DNA of 32,340 nucleotides from JACJYE01 sp964432875 (GTDB lineage: Bacteria > Bacteroidota > Bacteroidia > Chitinophagales > Saprospiraceae), in NCBI GenBank assembly GCA_964432875.1, contig CAYSPJ010000054.1, positions 1 through 32,340 of the forward strand. The letters run 5' to 3'. The translations under genes were made by a program, and so were the position numbers. Below the pieces are notes generated by a model. It ran no database searches, had not been told where the DNA came from, and worked only from the letters and a program-made list of their open reading frames with translations. Shown here in pieces: positions 7,343 through 14,524 of this stretch (the stretch's first letter is position 1; the number at the start of each line of letters is the position of its first letter).

Positions 7343-8875
7343 ATGCCTTTACTCGCCAGATTAGTTAAGCGTTTTCTCACGGTAGGAGAATATCTCGAAC
7401 ATTTGCCTTTCAGCCCGATAGCCCTGCAACAGCAGGTACTGCGGCGGCTCCTGGCGCGTGCGCAACATACTGCCTTCGGTCAGTTTTATCATTTCAAGGG
7501 CCTGCTCAAATCGCCACAGATGGTGGAAGCCTTCCAGGCCGAAGTGCCCCTATTTGACTATGATGCCATGTACGAGCGCTGGTGGCACCGCACGCTGGAG
7601 GGGGTGGAAAACGTGAGCTGGCGCGGGCAAATCAACTACTTCGCCCTCAGTTCGGGCACCTCGGGCGCGCCCAGCAAGCACATCCCCATATCAGATGAGA
7701 TGAAGCGTGCCATGCGGCGCGGAGGGATGAAGACGTTCTTTGCCCTGACCAACTTTGAAGTGCCTCCTGAGCTATACGCCAAATCCATGCTGATGTTGGG
7801 CGGTAGCAGCGACCTGGAGCGGCAAGGGACATACTTCCGCGGCGACCTCAGCGGCATTAACGCCAGCAGCCTGCCCTTTTGGTTGCAGCCCTACTACAAA
7901 CCCGGCACCGAAATTGCCGCGATCAACAACTGGGATGAGCGCATCGAAGAAATCGCCCGCCTGGCACCGCAATGGGACATCGGCTTCATCGTCGGCATCC
8001 CTTCCTGGCTGCAGCTGATGATGGAGCGCATCCTGGAATACCACCACCTGGACAACATCCACCAGCTCTGGCCCAACCTGGAGGTCTGCGTACATGGGGG
8101 CGTGGCTTTCGAGCCGTACCGCAAAGGTTTTGAAAAGCTGCTGGCACGCCCCCTGGTTTATATGGATACCTACCTGGCCTCAGAGGGTTACATCGCCTAC
8201 CAAACCCGCCCGGAAACCCGCGCTATGCGCCTGTTGCTGCAAAATGGCATCTTCTATGAATTCATCCCTTTCAACGAGCTGAATTTTGACGAGTTTGGGC
8301 AAGTCAGGGGCCAGCCCCGCGCCCTGTCCCTTGAAGAAGTGGAGCGAGGGATTGACTATGCCCTGGCCATCAGCACCTGCGCGGGCGCCTGGCGCTACCT
8401 CATCGGCGATACGGTGCGCTTCACCGATCTGGAGCGCTCCGAAATCATCATCACGGGCCGCACCAAGCACTTCCTCAGCATCTGCGGCGAACACCTTTCG
8501 GTCGATAATATGAACCAGGGCATCCAACACGTGGAAGAGGCCCTGGGCGTCAATATCCGCGAATTTACCGTGGCACCCGTCGAGGAGGGGGCGCGCTTCG
8601 CCCACCAATGGTACATCGGCTGTGAGCCGCTAGCCGACAGCCAGCGCGTGGCCACACTGCTGGACGAACGCCTCCAGGAGGTCAACGACGACTACCGCAC
8701 CGAGCGGGCTGCGCTGCTGGGCTTGAAGGTAAAGGTTATCTCTCCCCGCCTCTTTTACCAGTGGCAGGAGGCCCACGGCAAAATGGGCGGCCAGAATAAA
8801 TTCCCCCGCGTGATGCGAGGCAAACAATTCGAGGAGTGGGAGCGCTATGTGGAAGGGCAGATGATAGGGGGGTAG
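7343..8875 (+). CDS. GH3-family acyl-adenylate (acyl-acid amido synthetase-like) protein
   Basis: A 510-residue protein of the GH3 superfamily, known from plant auxin/jasmonate amido synthetases, which adenylate a carboxylic acid and pass it to an amine. Motif SSGTSGAPSK at residues 103-112 is the nucleotide-binding loop of this adenylate-forming class. Other family marks are MLGGSSDL, YLASEGYIAYQ, YRLIGDTVRF-like YLIGDTVRFT and the hinge motif ITGRTKHFLS. Bacteroidota homologues are common and their substrates are not known. The start at 7343 (MPLLARLVKRFL) is preferred because the preceding in-frame codons overlap the candidate promoter. The LysE-type gene follows after 83 bp, so the two could be co-transcribed. 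Confidence 0.9.
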   Translation: MPLLARLVKRFLTVGEYLEHLPFSPIALQQQVLRRLLARAQHTAFGQFYHFKGLLKSPQMVEAFQAEVPLFDYDAMYERWWHRTLEGVENVSWRGQINYFALSSGTSGAPSKHIPISDEMKRAMRRGGMKTFFALTNFEVPPELYAKSMLMLGGSSDLERQGTYFRGDLSGINASSLPFWLQPYYKPGTEIAAINNWDERIEEIARLAPQWDIGFIVGIPSWLQLMMERILEYHHLDNIHQLWPNLEVCVHGGVAFEPYRKGFEKLLARPLVYMDTYLASEGYIAYQTRPETRAMRLLLQNGIFYEFIPFNELNFDEFGQVRGQPRALSLEEVERGIDYALAISTCAGAWRYLIGDTVRFTDLERSEIIITGRTKHFLSICGEHLSVDNMNQGIQHVEEALGVNIREFTVAPVEEGARFAHQWYIGCEPLADSQRVATLLDERLQEVNDDYRTERAALLGLKVKVISPRLFYQWQEAHGKMGGQNKFPRVMRGKQFEEWERYVEGQMIGG

Positions 8876-8958
8876 CAGCGGCGGCCAATTACTCGCCCTC
8901 TGGCAACCTCCGGTGCCAAAAAAGTGTTTTATTTGCCCTGCACAAAGCAGCGCACGAC

Positions 8959-9600
8959 ATGAATTTCATTTTTGACGGCATCAAACTGGGTTTGATTTTG
9001 GCCATATTGGTCGGCCCCATCTTCTTCGCCTTGGTGCAAGCTGGGGTAGAAGAGGGCCTGCGAGCCGGCTCGATGGTCGGCCTGGGCATCTGGGTCAGCG
9101 ATTTATTGTTTATTACCGGAGCCTATTTCGGCATCAGCTTCTTAAACCAAGTGGTAGCCGGGCCGCATTTCACCCTGTATCTTGGCCTTGGTGGCAGTCT
9201 GATATTGAGCGCTTTTGGGTTGGGCACACTGCTCACCGCCCCCAGGATTGGCACTAAGCCACATTGGAAAGCCACTACGTTCCGCTCTTCTTCGTACTTT
9301 TCCTTATGGCTGAAAGGCTTTCTCATCAATACCATCAATCCCTTTACCTTCTTCTTCTGGATTGGCGTAGCGACGACGATGGCAGCCAACGAGCAGCTGA
9401 CCGTCGGGGCCGATGCCAGCTTGTTCTTCGGTAGCATCTTGGGCACCATCATCGCCACCGACTTTACCAAGGTCTTACTGGCTAAGCGGATCCGCAGTTT
9501 CCTGCGGCCGATCCATCTGATGTGGTTGCGCCGTATTTCCGGCATCGCGCTCATCATCTTTGCCGTGGTGCTGCTGCTGCGGGTGCTGTGGATGCCGTAG
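8959..9600 (+). CDS. LysE-family amino-acid/metabolite exporter
   Basis: A 213-residue integral inner-membrane protein with about six hydrophobic segments. The N-terminus LILAILVGPIFFALVQAGVE carries the conserved G-P of the LysE/RhtB family, and INPFTFFFWIGV is the second family hallmark (NP-x-x-x-x-F-W). These exporters move amino acids or related small molecules out of the cell by proton exchange; the substrate cannot be told from sequence. The start at 8959 (MNFIFDGIKLGL) begins directly before the first membrane helix. The upstream in-frame extension to 8836 overlaps the GH3 gene and has no membrane or family character. It ends convergently with the lipoprotein gene, 22 bp apart. Confidence 0.88.
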   Translation: MNFIFDGIKLGLILAILVGPIFFALVQAGVEEGLRAGSMVGLGIWVSDLLFITGAYFGISFLNQVVAGPHFTLYLGLGGSLILSAFGLGTLLTAPRIGTKPHWKATTFRSSSYFSLWLKGFLINTINPFTFFFWIGVATTMAANEQLTVGADASLFFGSILGTIIATDFTKVLLAKRIRSFLRPIHLMWLRRISGIALIIFAVVLLLRVLWMP

Positions 9601-9622
9601 GAGAGGAGGTTGGACTTCTACT

Positions 9623-9985
9623 TCAATATTGAATATGCAGATCAATGGTGCCAATGCCACCCTTGCTCCGGTACCCGAGCGTCCACTCGCCAGGTATAGC
9701 CTGATAAGACTCCTGGATTTGTAGGTTGGCTGGGGCCTGGATGGTTTGGAAGTACCGCCGGGTTTGGTCTGGATCCAGCAATTCTAACTCGACTTGCCCT
9801 TCCGAAAGGGTAATGGTGCCTTTCAGTTGGATATCCTTGGCTTTGTGGCTCACGCTCAAAGCGGCCTGGCCGCTGCCGCCAGGGGTGAGGGGCGAGCTGA
9901 AGCCCGCTCGCGAAAGGGCTTCTTTTTCGCAAGCGCCTGCGGCGAGCAGGCCGCTGGCGAGCATGATGATGATGAGTTTTTTCAT
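9623..9985 (-). CDS. Small lipoprotein, function unknown
   Basis: A 120-residue lipoprotein. MKKLIIIMLASGLLAAGACEKE has a lipobox (AAGAC) with the lipidated Cys at 19. The mature part is short and beta-rich in character (IQLKGTITLSEGQVELELL, GTIDLHIQY), consistent with a single small beta sandwich. I do not recognise a named domain. It is the last of three minus-strand genes (AlkB-like, MscS, this one), 20 bp after the MscS stop, so co-transcription is likely. Confidence 0.75.
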   Translation of the reverse strand: MKKLIIIMLASGLLAAGACEKEALSRAGFSSPLTPGGSGQAALSVSHKAKDIQLKGTITLSEGQVELELLDPDQTRRYFQTIQAPANLQIQESYQAIPGEWTLGYRSKGGIGTIDLHIQY

Positions 9986-10005
9986 AATCTGATTATACCG
10001 AAAAA

Positions 10006-10860
10006 TTATTCCTCCCTGCTTATGCCACCCTCCTCGTTCAATTTGATGTCCTGCACGTGATCAGGCATACCCACATCGTTGTTTTTCAAGGCTTCTAGCA
10101 CCGCCAGCATTATCCTGGTGCGCAGCCGGGCATTCATCGCTCGCTTCCCGCCCAGGCTGTACCAGTAGCGCACGTTGAGCAAGACGAGGCCCTCGTTGAA
10201 ATTGGCGATATTCACACCGGGGGCAGGTGCGACCAAAACTTCCTGGAAGGACTTGACCGTCTCTTCAATCAGTTGAATGACTTTGCGGATGTCGTTGTGC
10301 TTAAACACGCTGATATCAAAGTCGCCCCTTAGCAAGTCGTCAATGGTATAGTTTTTCAATGGTTTTTTCAGGATGTCCGCATTGGGGATGAAGACATCCT
10401 TCCCGTCCAGCGATTTGATGGTCGTTTCCCGCAGGGAAATGCGGATGACCCGGCCGATCTCACGGTCAATCTCGATGATGTCGCCCATCTCGAAGGGGCG
10501 ATTGAAGGCCATGACGATCCCCGCCAGGAAATTTTCCCCGATGTCTTTCAAAGCGAAGCCGATGATGAATGTAGTCAGCCCCGCGCCTGCTAGTATCTTG
10601 GTCGTGAAGGAGCCCCAACCGAGGATGTTGAAGCAGGCGATAATCAGAATGACATAGAGGATCGCGGCGATGATTTCGGCGATGAACCTGGCAGTGATGA
10701 CATTTTTGGCTTTTGTCGAGATGCGCCGTATGGCCCGCTGTTTAATCGTTTTAATGATCAATACGCCGAGCACAAATAAAGCGATCGCCAGCAGGGTTTC
10801 GGGCAAAGCATCACCGATCTGCTGGGCTAAGTCGAGGAGGAGCTCTTGGAAGCGGTCCAT
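10006..10860 (-). CDS. MscS-type small-conductance mechanosensitive channel
   Basis: A 284-residue MscS-family channel that opens under membrane tension to release solutes in osmotic downshock. Three membrane helices are visible: about 20-40, 57-80 and 88-112. The third is pore-like (GAGLTTFIIGFALKDIGENF). It is followed by the conserved beta domain (FNRPFEMGDIIEID, IKSLDGKDVFIPNADI) that lines the cytoplasmic cage. The length matches E. coli MscS (286 aa). The gene begins 3 bp after the AlkB-like gene's stop, so the two are probably translated from one mRNA. Confidence 0.93.
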   Translation of the reverse strand: MDRFQELLLDLAQQIGDALPETLLAIALFVLGVLIIKTIKQRAIRRISTKAKNVITARFIAEIIAAILYVILIIACFNILGWGSFTTKILAGAGLTTFIIGFALKDIGENFLAGIVMAFNRPFEMGDIIEIDREIGRVIRISLRETTIKSLDGKDVFIPNADILKKPLKNYTIDDLLRGDFDISVFKHNDIRKVIQLIEETVKSFQEVLVAPAPGVNIANFNEGLVLLNVRYWYSLGGKRAMNARLRTRIMLAVLEALKNNDVGMPDHVQDIKLNEEGGISREE

Positions 10861-10863
10861 GGG

Positions 10864-11931
10864 TTAAGTTTGTTTTGATACGAGGTGGCTAGTCATTCCT
10901 ACTGCCCGCGCCCGCCCATTCATTACTCTGAACCATAGTGGTGGCAGCAGGGAGAGCAGGATTGCCGCCGGGTAGCCCATTGGCATCTGCGGGCTGTGGT
11001 CGAAGTGGCGCAGTACCTGATATTTGCGGGTGGCCTTGTAGTGGTGGTCGGAATGGCGGGTGAGCTCGTAGAGGAAAATGCGGCCCAGCTCGTGGTCGGA
11101 ATTCCAGGAGTGCTGCGGGCTGACCCGCTCGTAATTGCCGTTGTCCAGCTTTTTGCGCCGCAATCCGTAGTGCTCGATGTAGTTGACCGATTCCAGCAGC
11201 AGGAAGCCGACCACGGCGATGGCGGCGGCATAGCCGATCATGGCCCAGCCAAAGGCCAGGCCCACCGCAAGCAGGTAGAGCGCTTGGGCGAGGGTGAAGC
11301 GCACCATCTCGTTTTGCCAGCTCCAGTAAGGCCGTCCTTGTTTTTCCAGCCGCTCGCGCTCCAGCCGCCAGGCATTGCGGTAGCTGCCCGTCACCGAGCG
11401 CAGCCAGAAGGCGTAGATTGGCTCGTTGAGGCGGGCAGAGGCGGGGTCTTCATCGGTCGCCACGTGCTTATGGTGTCCGCGGTTGTGCTCGATGAAGAAG
11501 TGCGTGTACAGTGCGCTAAGCAGCATTGCCTTGGCCATCAGCTGCTCGGTTTTTTCGACGCGGTGCCCCAGCTCGTGCGCCACGTTGATGCCGATGGTGC
11601 CCACCACCAGGCCCGTGCTCAGGGTGATGCCTACCAACTCGTAGGTAGCCAACCCGCCAGCCGCCACGGTGCTGAAATAGTAGTAGATAAGGCCATACAA
11701 GATGGGAAGGTTGAGGTAGAGCAGAAGGTCGAAAAAGCGGGTCGCCAAGCGCGAGCGCTCCTCCTCTGCAGCGAAGTTCTCCTCGGACTGAGGTGCCAGC
11801 GCATCGAGCAGGGGGAGGAGCCCGAAGGCCATGTAGATGCCGCCGAACGACCAGATGCCCAGCGCATAGAGGCTCAGGTAGGAAGCCAGCGGCAGGGTGT
11901 AAGCGATAAGGTACTTATAGTCTTTCCACAT
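10864..11931 (-). CDS. AlkB-like membrane di-iron alkane/fatty-acyl hydroxylase
   Basis: A 355-residue integral-membrane non-haem di-iron monooxygenase. The histidine boxes of the AlkB/XylM family are all present: HELGHR (119-124), EHNRGHHKH (148-156), NYIEHYGL (250-257) and RHSDHH (292-297), with the extra family marker ATDEDPASAR after box 2. Around six hydrophobic helices precede and separate the boxes. The family hydroxylates terminal methyl groups of alkanes or related chains using electrons from a rubredoxin or ferredoxin. No rubredoxin gene is adjacent; the ferredoxin-type reductase at 16484 could in principle serve, but that is a guess. It is first in a three-gene minus-strand unit with mscS. 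Confidence 0.92.
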   Translation of the reverse strand: MWKDYKYLIAYTLPLASYLSLYALGIWSFGGIYMAFGLLPLLDALAPQSEENFAAEEERSRLATRFFDLLLYLNLPILYGLIYYYFSTVAAGGLATYELVGITLSTGLVVGTIGINVAHELGHRVEKTEQLMAKAMLLSALYTHFFIEHNRGHHKHVATDEDPASARLNEPIYAFWLRSVTGSYRNAWRLERERLEKQGRPYWSWQNEMVRFTLAQALYLLAVGLAFGWAMIGYAAAIAVVGFLLLESVNYIEHYGLRRKKLDNGNYERVSPQHSWNSDHELGRIFLYELTRHSDHHYKATRKYQVLRHFDHSPQMPMGYPAAILLSLLPPLWFRVMNGRARAVGMTSHLVSKQT

Positions 11932-11958
11932 GCTTTACGAGTATTTTGAAATGCCCCG

Positions 11959-11989
11959 TAAAATTAGGCAGGAAATGGCGATTTTGCAA
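11959..11989 (-). promoter_or_regulatory. Candidate promoter for the alkB-mscS-lipoprotein unit
   Basis: On the minus strand, TTG (11989-11987), a 20-bp spacer and TAATTTTA (11966-11959) match the Bacteroidota layout except for the final G. The start codon at 11931 lies 27 bp downstream. Confidence 0.4.
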
Positions 11990-12053
11990 GAGCTGGCTTT
12001 CATTCTCCGGCAAAGCACCGCGAGCAGGACGAGGCGCTCATCGCCAAGGGGCG

Positions 12054-12725
12054 CTAAAGCTGAAAAACCACCCCCAGCGTGCTTGTGCCGATCCAATTGC
12101 CCGAGGGCGGGTAGTAAAACAGCTTGGCGCTGGCTTGGAGGGATAGGCGCTCGCGAAGCTCGCCGCGATAGTTTATCTCGCCCATAGCCCCCAAGTCCAG
12201 ATAGGCATCGTGCGCGATGACCGCTACCCGATAGGGGCTGCCTAAATGGTTGAAACTCCCGGTCAGTTCCCGGATTGCCCCGTTATTGATTTCCAGGATT
12301 TTCTTGATTTCCATCTCGTCCCGATAGCTTAGCACCACGCCGCCCCCGGCCTGCCAGCTATGCCCGCTTTGCGCAAAGATAGTGGTGAGCTGTTTCAGCA
12401 CCACATTGAAATTGAAGTAACGGTTAGGCTTAGGCGGCAGGCTGGCGACGTTTCTGTATAAAAAGTTGTCATCTTGGTATAAGTAGCGCTGCTGCTCGAA
12501 ATCTTTAGGCAGCAAGCGGCGGCTATCATTGAAAATATGGGTGATTTCGAGGCCGGCTGCGGTCTTGGGCGAGCGGTTCAGCATGAAATTCAGCCCCAGC
12601 GCGTAGCCGCCAGCCCGCTTTGGGAAATTGAAGCTGTGCCCCGCTTCAGGGTAAATCGAGAATTGCTGAGCATGGGCACAGAAGCCTATCAGGCTGATGA
12701 GGGTGATGGCAAAGGATGTTCTCAT
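12054..12725 (-). CDS. Exported protein, probable outer-membrane beta-barrel
   Basis: A 223-residue protein with signal peptide MRTSFAITLISLIGFCAHAQ. The mature part has alternating aromatic/hydrophobic strands (FNFPKRAGGYALGLNFMLN, YFNFNVVLKQL, WIGTSTLGVVFQL) and ends in a hydrophobic residue pair, typical of small Bacteroidota outer-membrane barrels. The start at 12725 is chosen because the signal peptide begins there; the open frame continues upstream into the preceding gene. It follows the neighbour's stop (12731) by 5 bp, so the two are almost certainly one operon. Function unknown. Confidence 0.75.
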   Translation of the reverse strand: MRTSFAITLISLIGFCAHAQQFSIYPEAGHSFNFPKRAGGYALGLNFMLNRSPKTAAGLEITHIFNDSRRLLPKDFEQQRYLYQDDNFLYRNVASLPPKPNRYFNFNVVLKQLTTIFAQSGHSWQAGGGVVLSYRDEMEIKKILEINNGAIRELTGSFNHLGSPYRVAVIAHDAYLDLGAMGEINYRGELRERLSLQASAKLFYYPPSGNWIGTSTLGVVFQL

Positions 12726-12730
12726 CGAAT

Positions 12731-13480
12731 TCAGCGTTTGATCATGAAATAAAGCGAGCTCTCCCAAACCGGCAGGCCTTGGCTGAGGAAATCGCTCAGC
12801 TCGAAAACGTTGTAATTGCCCGCCCGTAGGCCGATAGCGCTCTTAGGGAAGTGGTATTCGTAAAACACCTTCGCGCCCGCCCCAAGCACGAACCGCCGAT
12901 ACTCCCGATGCTCCGAGAAGAAGATGTTGCGATAAACCGTGCCGTTTTCCAGCTCTAGCTCCACCGATCGCTGATTGGACGGATGCGTATTGGATTCGAA
13001 GACCAGCGCGAGCGCCAAGTTGATGCCCAATCTATGGCGGCGGCTGCTGATGGGATAAATATTGATGCCCGCATCGATCGGTACGCTCAGGTATTTCAGC
13101 AGGTGAGTCGCAGTAATCTTCTTGATCCCGACCGACTCGATCTGGCGCAGGTCCTCATCGGTGATAAAAGGCCCCCAAAAGCCTGAGAAAAGCAGGTCTG
13201 CGGCAGTTGCTCCCAGGGCACTGACTGCTTGCCCATCGGCCTTAGCCGTCCGGTAAAACGAGAGCAGGTGCGCCGCCAGCCCGACGCGCTTGTTTAGCAT
13301 GTACTCATAGTTGACTCCAATGGCAGGCGCTCTGGTGCTGAAAAACAAACCATCGTCAAAGCCGACGCCAGCACTGAGACGCACTTGGTGGCGGGGTCCG
13401 ACAAGAATCTCCTTCTCCTGCGCCGGCAAACCAGTCAGCGACGATATGAAGAAAAGAATGGCAAGTGGTGTTGATCTCAT
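12731..13480 (-). CDS. Exported protein, probable outer-membrane beta-barrel
   Basis: A 249-residue protein starting MRSTPLAILFFISSLTGLPAQ, a clear signal peptide that fixes the start at 13480 although the frame stays open further upstream. The mature part contains repeated beta-strand-like segments (RHRLGINLALALVFE, FVLGAGAKVFYEYHFPKS, SAIGLRAGNYNVFEL) and ends SLYFMIKR. This resembles, in length and style, the protein encoded immediately downstream, so the two may be distant paralogues or partners in the outer membrane. Function not recognised. Confidence 0.75.
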   Translation of the reverse strand: MRSTPLAILFFISSLTGLPAQEKEILVGPRHQVRLSAGVGFDDGLFFSTRAPAIGVNYEYMLNKRVGLAAHLLSFYRTAKADGQAVSALGATAADLLFSGFWGPFITDEDLRQIESVGIKKITATHLLKYLSVPIDAGINIYPISSRRHRLGINLALALVFESNTHPSNQRSVELELENGTVYRNIFFSEHREYRRFVLGAGAKVFYEYHFPKSAIGLRAGNYNVFELSDFLSQGLPVWESSLYFMIKR

Positions 13481-13569
13481 GTGCAAAATGTGTTTAGCGC
13501 CGTACTTTTCAAAAACCGCAGGCATGAGCGGTGAAATTTTCCATAGAGCTTCACGCAACGAGTCACGGT

Positions 13570-13609
13570 ATGGTTGATGGTTGTTGGTTGCCCAACAACC
13601 ATCAACCAT
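13570..13609. repeat. 18-bp perfect inverted repeat, 4-nt loop
   Basis: Positions 13570-13587 and 13592-13609 are exact reverse complements around the loop TTGC. Each arm is itself made of TGGTTG-type subrepeats. It lies in the 174-bp gap between a lipoprotein stop (13655) and the next start (13480) on the minus strand. There is no U-run on either side, so it is a strong cruciform or RNA hairpin and not a standard terminator. Confidence 0.75.
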
Positions 13610-13654
13610 CAATCACTTCTTGTGCCCGAGTGTAGTATAGTGCTGCCCGCCCGA

Positions 13655-14173
13655 TTAATCCTCAAGCACAAAAACCTTGGGTACAAACTTCGCCTCGCCC
13701 GAAGGCAGCGGCACTATGGAAGCATCCACATCGACAACGTAGGTTATGCGAATCGGCTTGTCACGAGATAGGTGACGTTCGTAGGCTACCTCGGCGGTTT
13801 CTTCATGGGCCGCCCCTCGCAGCAAGCTGCGCCGCAGCCCGTCGGCTTCGACTTGAAAGCTGCTGAAATATAGCTGAAAACCGGTCAAAAGCCCGGCTTC
13901 AATCTCGGAAGCGCCCAAAAAGACCGGCTCTTGCGTCCCATCAACCCTGAGCAAGACTTCTTGCACTGGCAGATAGATCGAGCGCTTAGCGTTCCCATCA
14001 ATCGTCTCGATGTATGCACTCGACCATGCGTAGCCCAAAATCAGCAGGTCGTATTGGTCTGATTCCGTCACCGTGATGAAATAGTCGATTTCAGGTTTTG
14101 GCTCGGGTTTATGGCAGGCCGGTGCCAGGCCTGCTGCCACGATGAGGAAGGTGAAAAAATGATGCTTTGTCAT
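13655..14173 (-). CDS. Lipoprotein, function unknown
   Basis: A 172-residue lipoprotein. MTKHHFFTFLIVAAGLAPAC gives a lipobox (LAPAC) with Cys20, which sets the start at 14173; upstream in-frame codons lack any signal. The mature protein has repeated beta-strand patterns (IDYFITVTESDQYDLLIL, KRSIYLPVQEVLLRVDG, IRITYVVDVDASIVPLPSG) and no Cys. I recognise no domain. The gene is separated from the next lipoprotein gene by about 350 bp that holds a 13-bp inverted repeat. Confidence 0.72.
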   Translation of the reverse strand: MTKHHFFTFLIVAAGLAPACHKPEPKPEIDYFITVTESDQYDLLILGYAWSSAYIETIDGNAKRSIYLPVQEVLLRVDGTQEPVFLGASEIEAGLLTGFQLYFSSFQVEADGLRRSLLRGAAHEETAEVAYERHLSRDKPIRITYVVDVDASIVPLPSGEAKFVPKVFVLED

Positions 14174-14392
14174 ACGGTTGTGATGATTTAGAGGTTTTTT
14201 TAAGCTGAAAAACCAGAAGTTATATACTCTCCAAGGGCACAAGGCGTGGTTTCAATTACAATCCTTGTAGCGTTAGAAATATTCGCCGAAGCGTGCTGCG
14301 TATGCATTTTTTGCCCTGACATAGCTACCTAGCTTCCATCTCTCGTGCTCGTACTAATACCACTTCAACGCTGTTTTATGACTACGGGGTTT

Positions 14393-14437
14393 ACTTTCGG
14401 GAAGTTAACCTAGCCCTCCCGCCGACTTCCCGAAAGT
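14393..14437. repeat. 13-bp perfect inverted repeat with 19-nt spacer
   Basis: ACTTTCGGGAAGT (14393-14405) and ACTTCCCGAAAGT (14425-14437) are exact reverse complements. The repeat sits in the gap of about 350 bp between two minus-strand lipoprotein genes, about 90 bp past the stop at 14525. No U-run follows on the minus strand. It could be a transcript-end stem or a binding site for a dimeric regulator; the rest of the gap shows nothing I recognise. Confidence 0.65.
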
Positions 14438-14524
14438 TGTGGGTTGGGCAGCGACAAAACCTGAGTTGGTTAAATGTAAATAGTTGCATCCGTCACATGA
14501 AGGAGACTCTTTTTTCATTTTGAG

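Noticed and set aside
9622..9633. 12-bp palindrome TTCAATATTGAA at the end of a lipoprotein gene
   Set aside because: It is short, AT-rich, lies within coding sequence and has no adjoining T-run, so it is probably chance.
10996..11949. A 317-codon open frame on the plus strand opposite the AlkB-like gene
   Set aside because: The minus-strand frame carries all the histidine boxes; the plus-strand translation has no recognisable domain.
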